A stretch of DNA of 64,000 bases, taken from Sphingopyxis sp. Lineage in GTDB: Bacteria > Pseudomonadota > Alphaproteobacteria > Sphingomonadales > Sphingomonadaceae. The number at the start of each line of letters is the position of its first letter. Positions within the stretch are counted from its first letter, which is position 1. A model generated the notes under the pieces. It had not been told where the DNA came from and ran no database searches. It was given only the letters and a program-made list of their open reading frames with translations. Position numbers and translations under genes: made by a program. The stretch is taken from NCBI GenBank assembly GCA_002733865.1, contig NVXM01000003.1:202336-266335 (forward strand), in the 5' to 3' direction. Of this stretch, positions 63,895 through 64,000 are shown one piece after another.

Positions 63895-64000
63895 CTAGGT
63901 TGTGGACTCATAAAATCTTAGCCAGAGTCTGGTTGACGCGAGTGCGACGACGGCGAGGAAGTTTCTGGCGAGTTTGTCGAAGCGGGAGGCACATCGTCGG
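63895..64000 (-). mobile_element. IS5-type transposase, C-terminal 34 residues at window edge
   Basis: On the minus strand the frame reads CASRFDKLARNFLAVVALAS and on to a TAG at 63895, the usual end of IS5-group transposases. The last codons overlap GGTTGTGGACTC, which is probably the terminal inverted repeat. The element starts 13 bases after the rpfF stop; the rest lies beyond the window, so intactness cannot be judged. Confidence 0.8.

Overview
The window reads as a chromosomal segment of an alphaproteobacterium of the order Sphingomonadales (marine or aquatic sphingomonad type). I infer this from GcrA, an ATP synthase Fo operon with paired b' and b subunits, EcfG-type stress promoters, the lapA-pyrF-trpFBA-accD-folC gene order, and abundant short palindromic intergenic repeats of the kind seen in sphingomonad genomes. 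Most genes are ordinary housekeeping genes with moderately high GC and long antisense open frames that are only shadows.

Layout. 1-4.1 kb: an RND efflux pair (permease cut by the left edge, plus a lipoprotein adaptor) divergent from a TetR regulator. 4.4-5.3 kb: a serine hydrolase. 5.5-7.9 kb: an accessory island with a HigBA-like toxin-antitoxin pair and an AT-rich DUF262 + HEPN gene pair. 7.9-15 kb: uvrD, two small exported proteins, rsmD, an rluB-like pseudouridine synthase, a DUF1223 protein and an AmpG-type transporter. 15-21.6 kb (minus strand): lapA-pyrF-trpF-trpB-trpA-accD-folC, with a palindromic repeat in every spacer from pyrF to folC. 21.7-30.8 kb: purB, a phosphofructokinase, radC, ydbH-ynbE-ydbL (envelope lipid transport), a CDF metal transporter and a crotonase. 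31.2-33.8 kb: the ATP synthase Fo operon. 33.9-41.4 kb: uvrC, recO, leuB, metZ, apaG, a LysR regulator and a class A beta-lactamase-fold hydrolase. 41.5-47.4 kb: parE, gcrA, an ABC permease, hspQ, an MFS transporter and csbD. 47.6-51.9 kb: a lipoprotein and a signalling cluster (HWE kinase, response regulator, GGDEF-EAL protein). 52.1 kb: tRNA-Ser(CGA).

52.5-62.6 kb holds the most striking system: seven co-directional, closely spaced genes that together appear to cover a glycerolipid/triacylglycerol cycle. They encode a HAD phosphatase-PlsC fusion, PlsB-type GPAT, WS/DGAT, a DUF3336 patatin lipase, a monoacylglycerol-lipase-like hydrolase, a membrane-anchored ABHD6-like hydrolase and GpsA. 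The first three resemble the mycobacterial plsB2-plsC-DGAT neighbourhood. It is followed by an RpfF-type (DSF synthase) crotonase, and the window ends inside an IS5-type transposase. All calls come from reading translated sequence and motifs; no database search was run.
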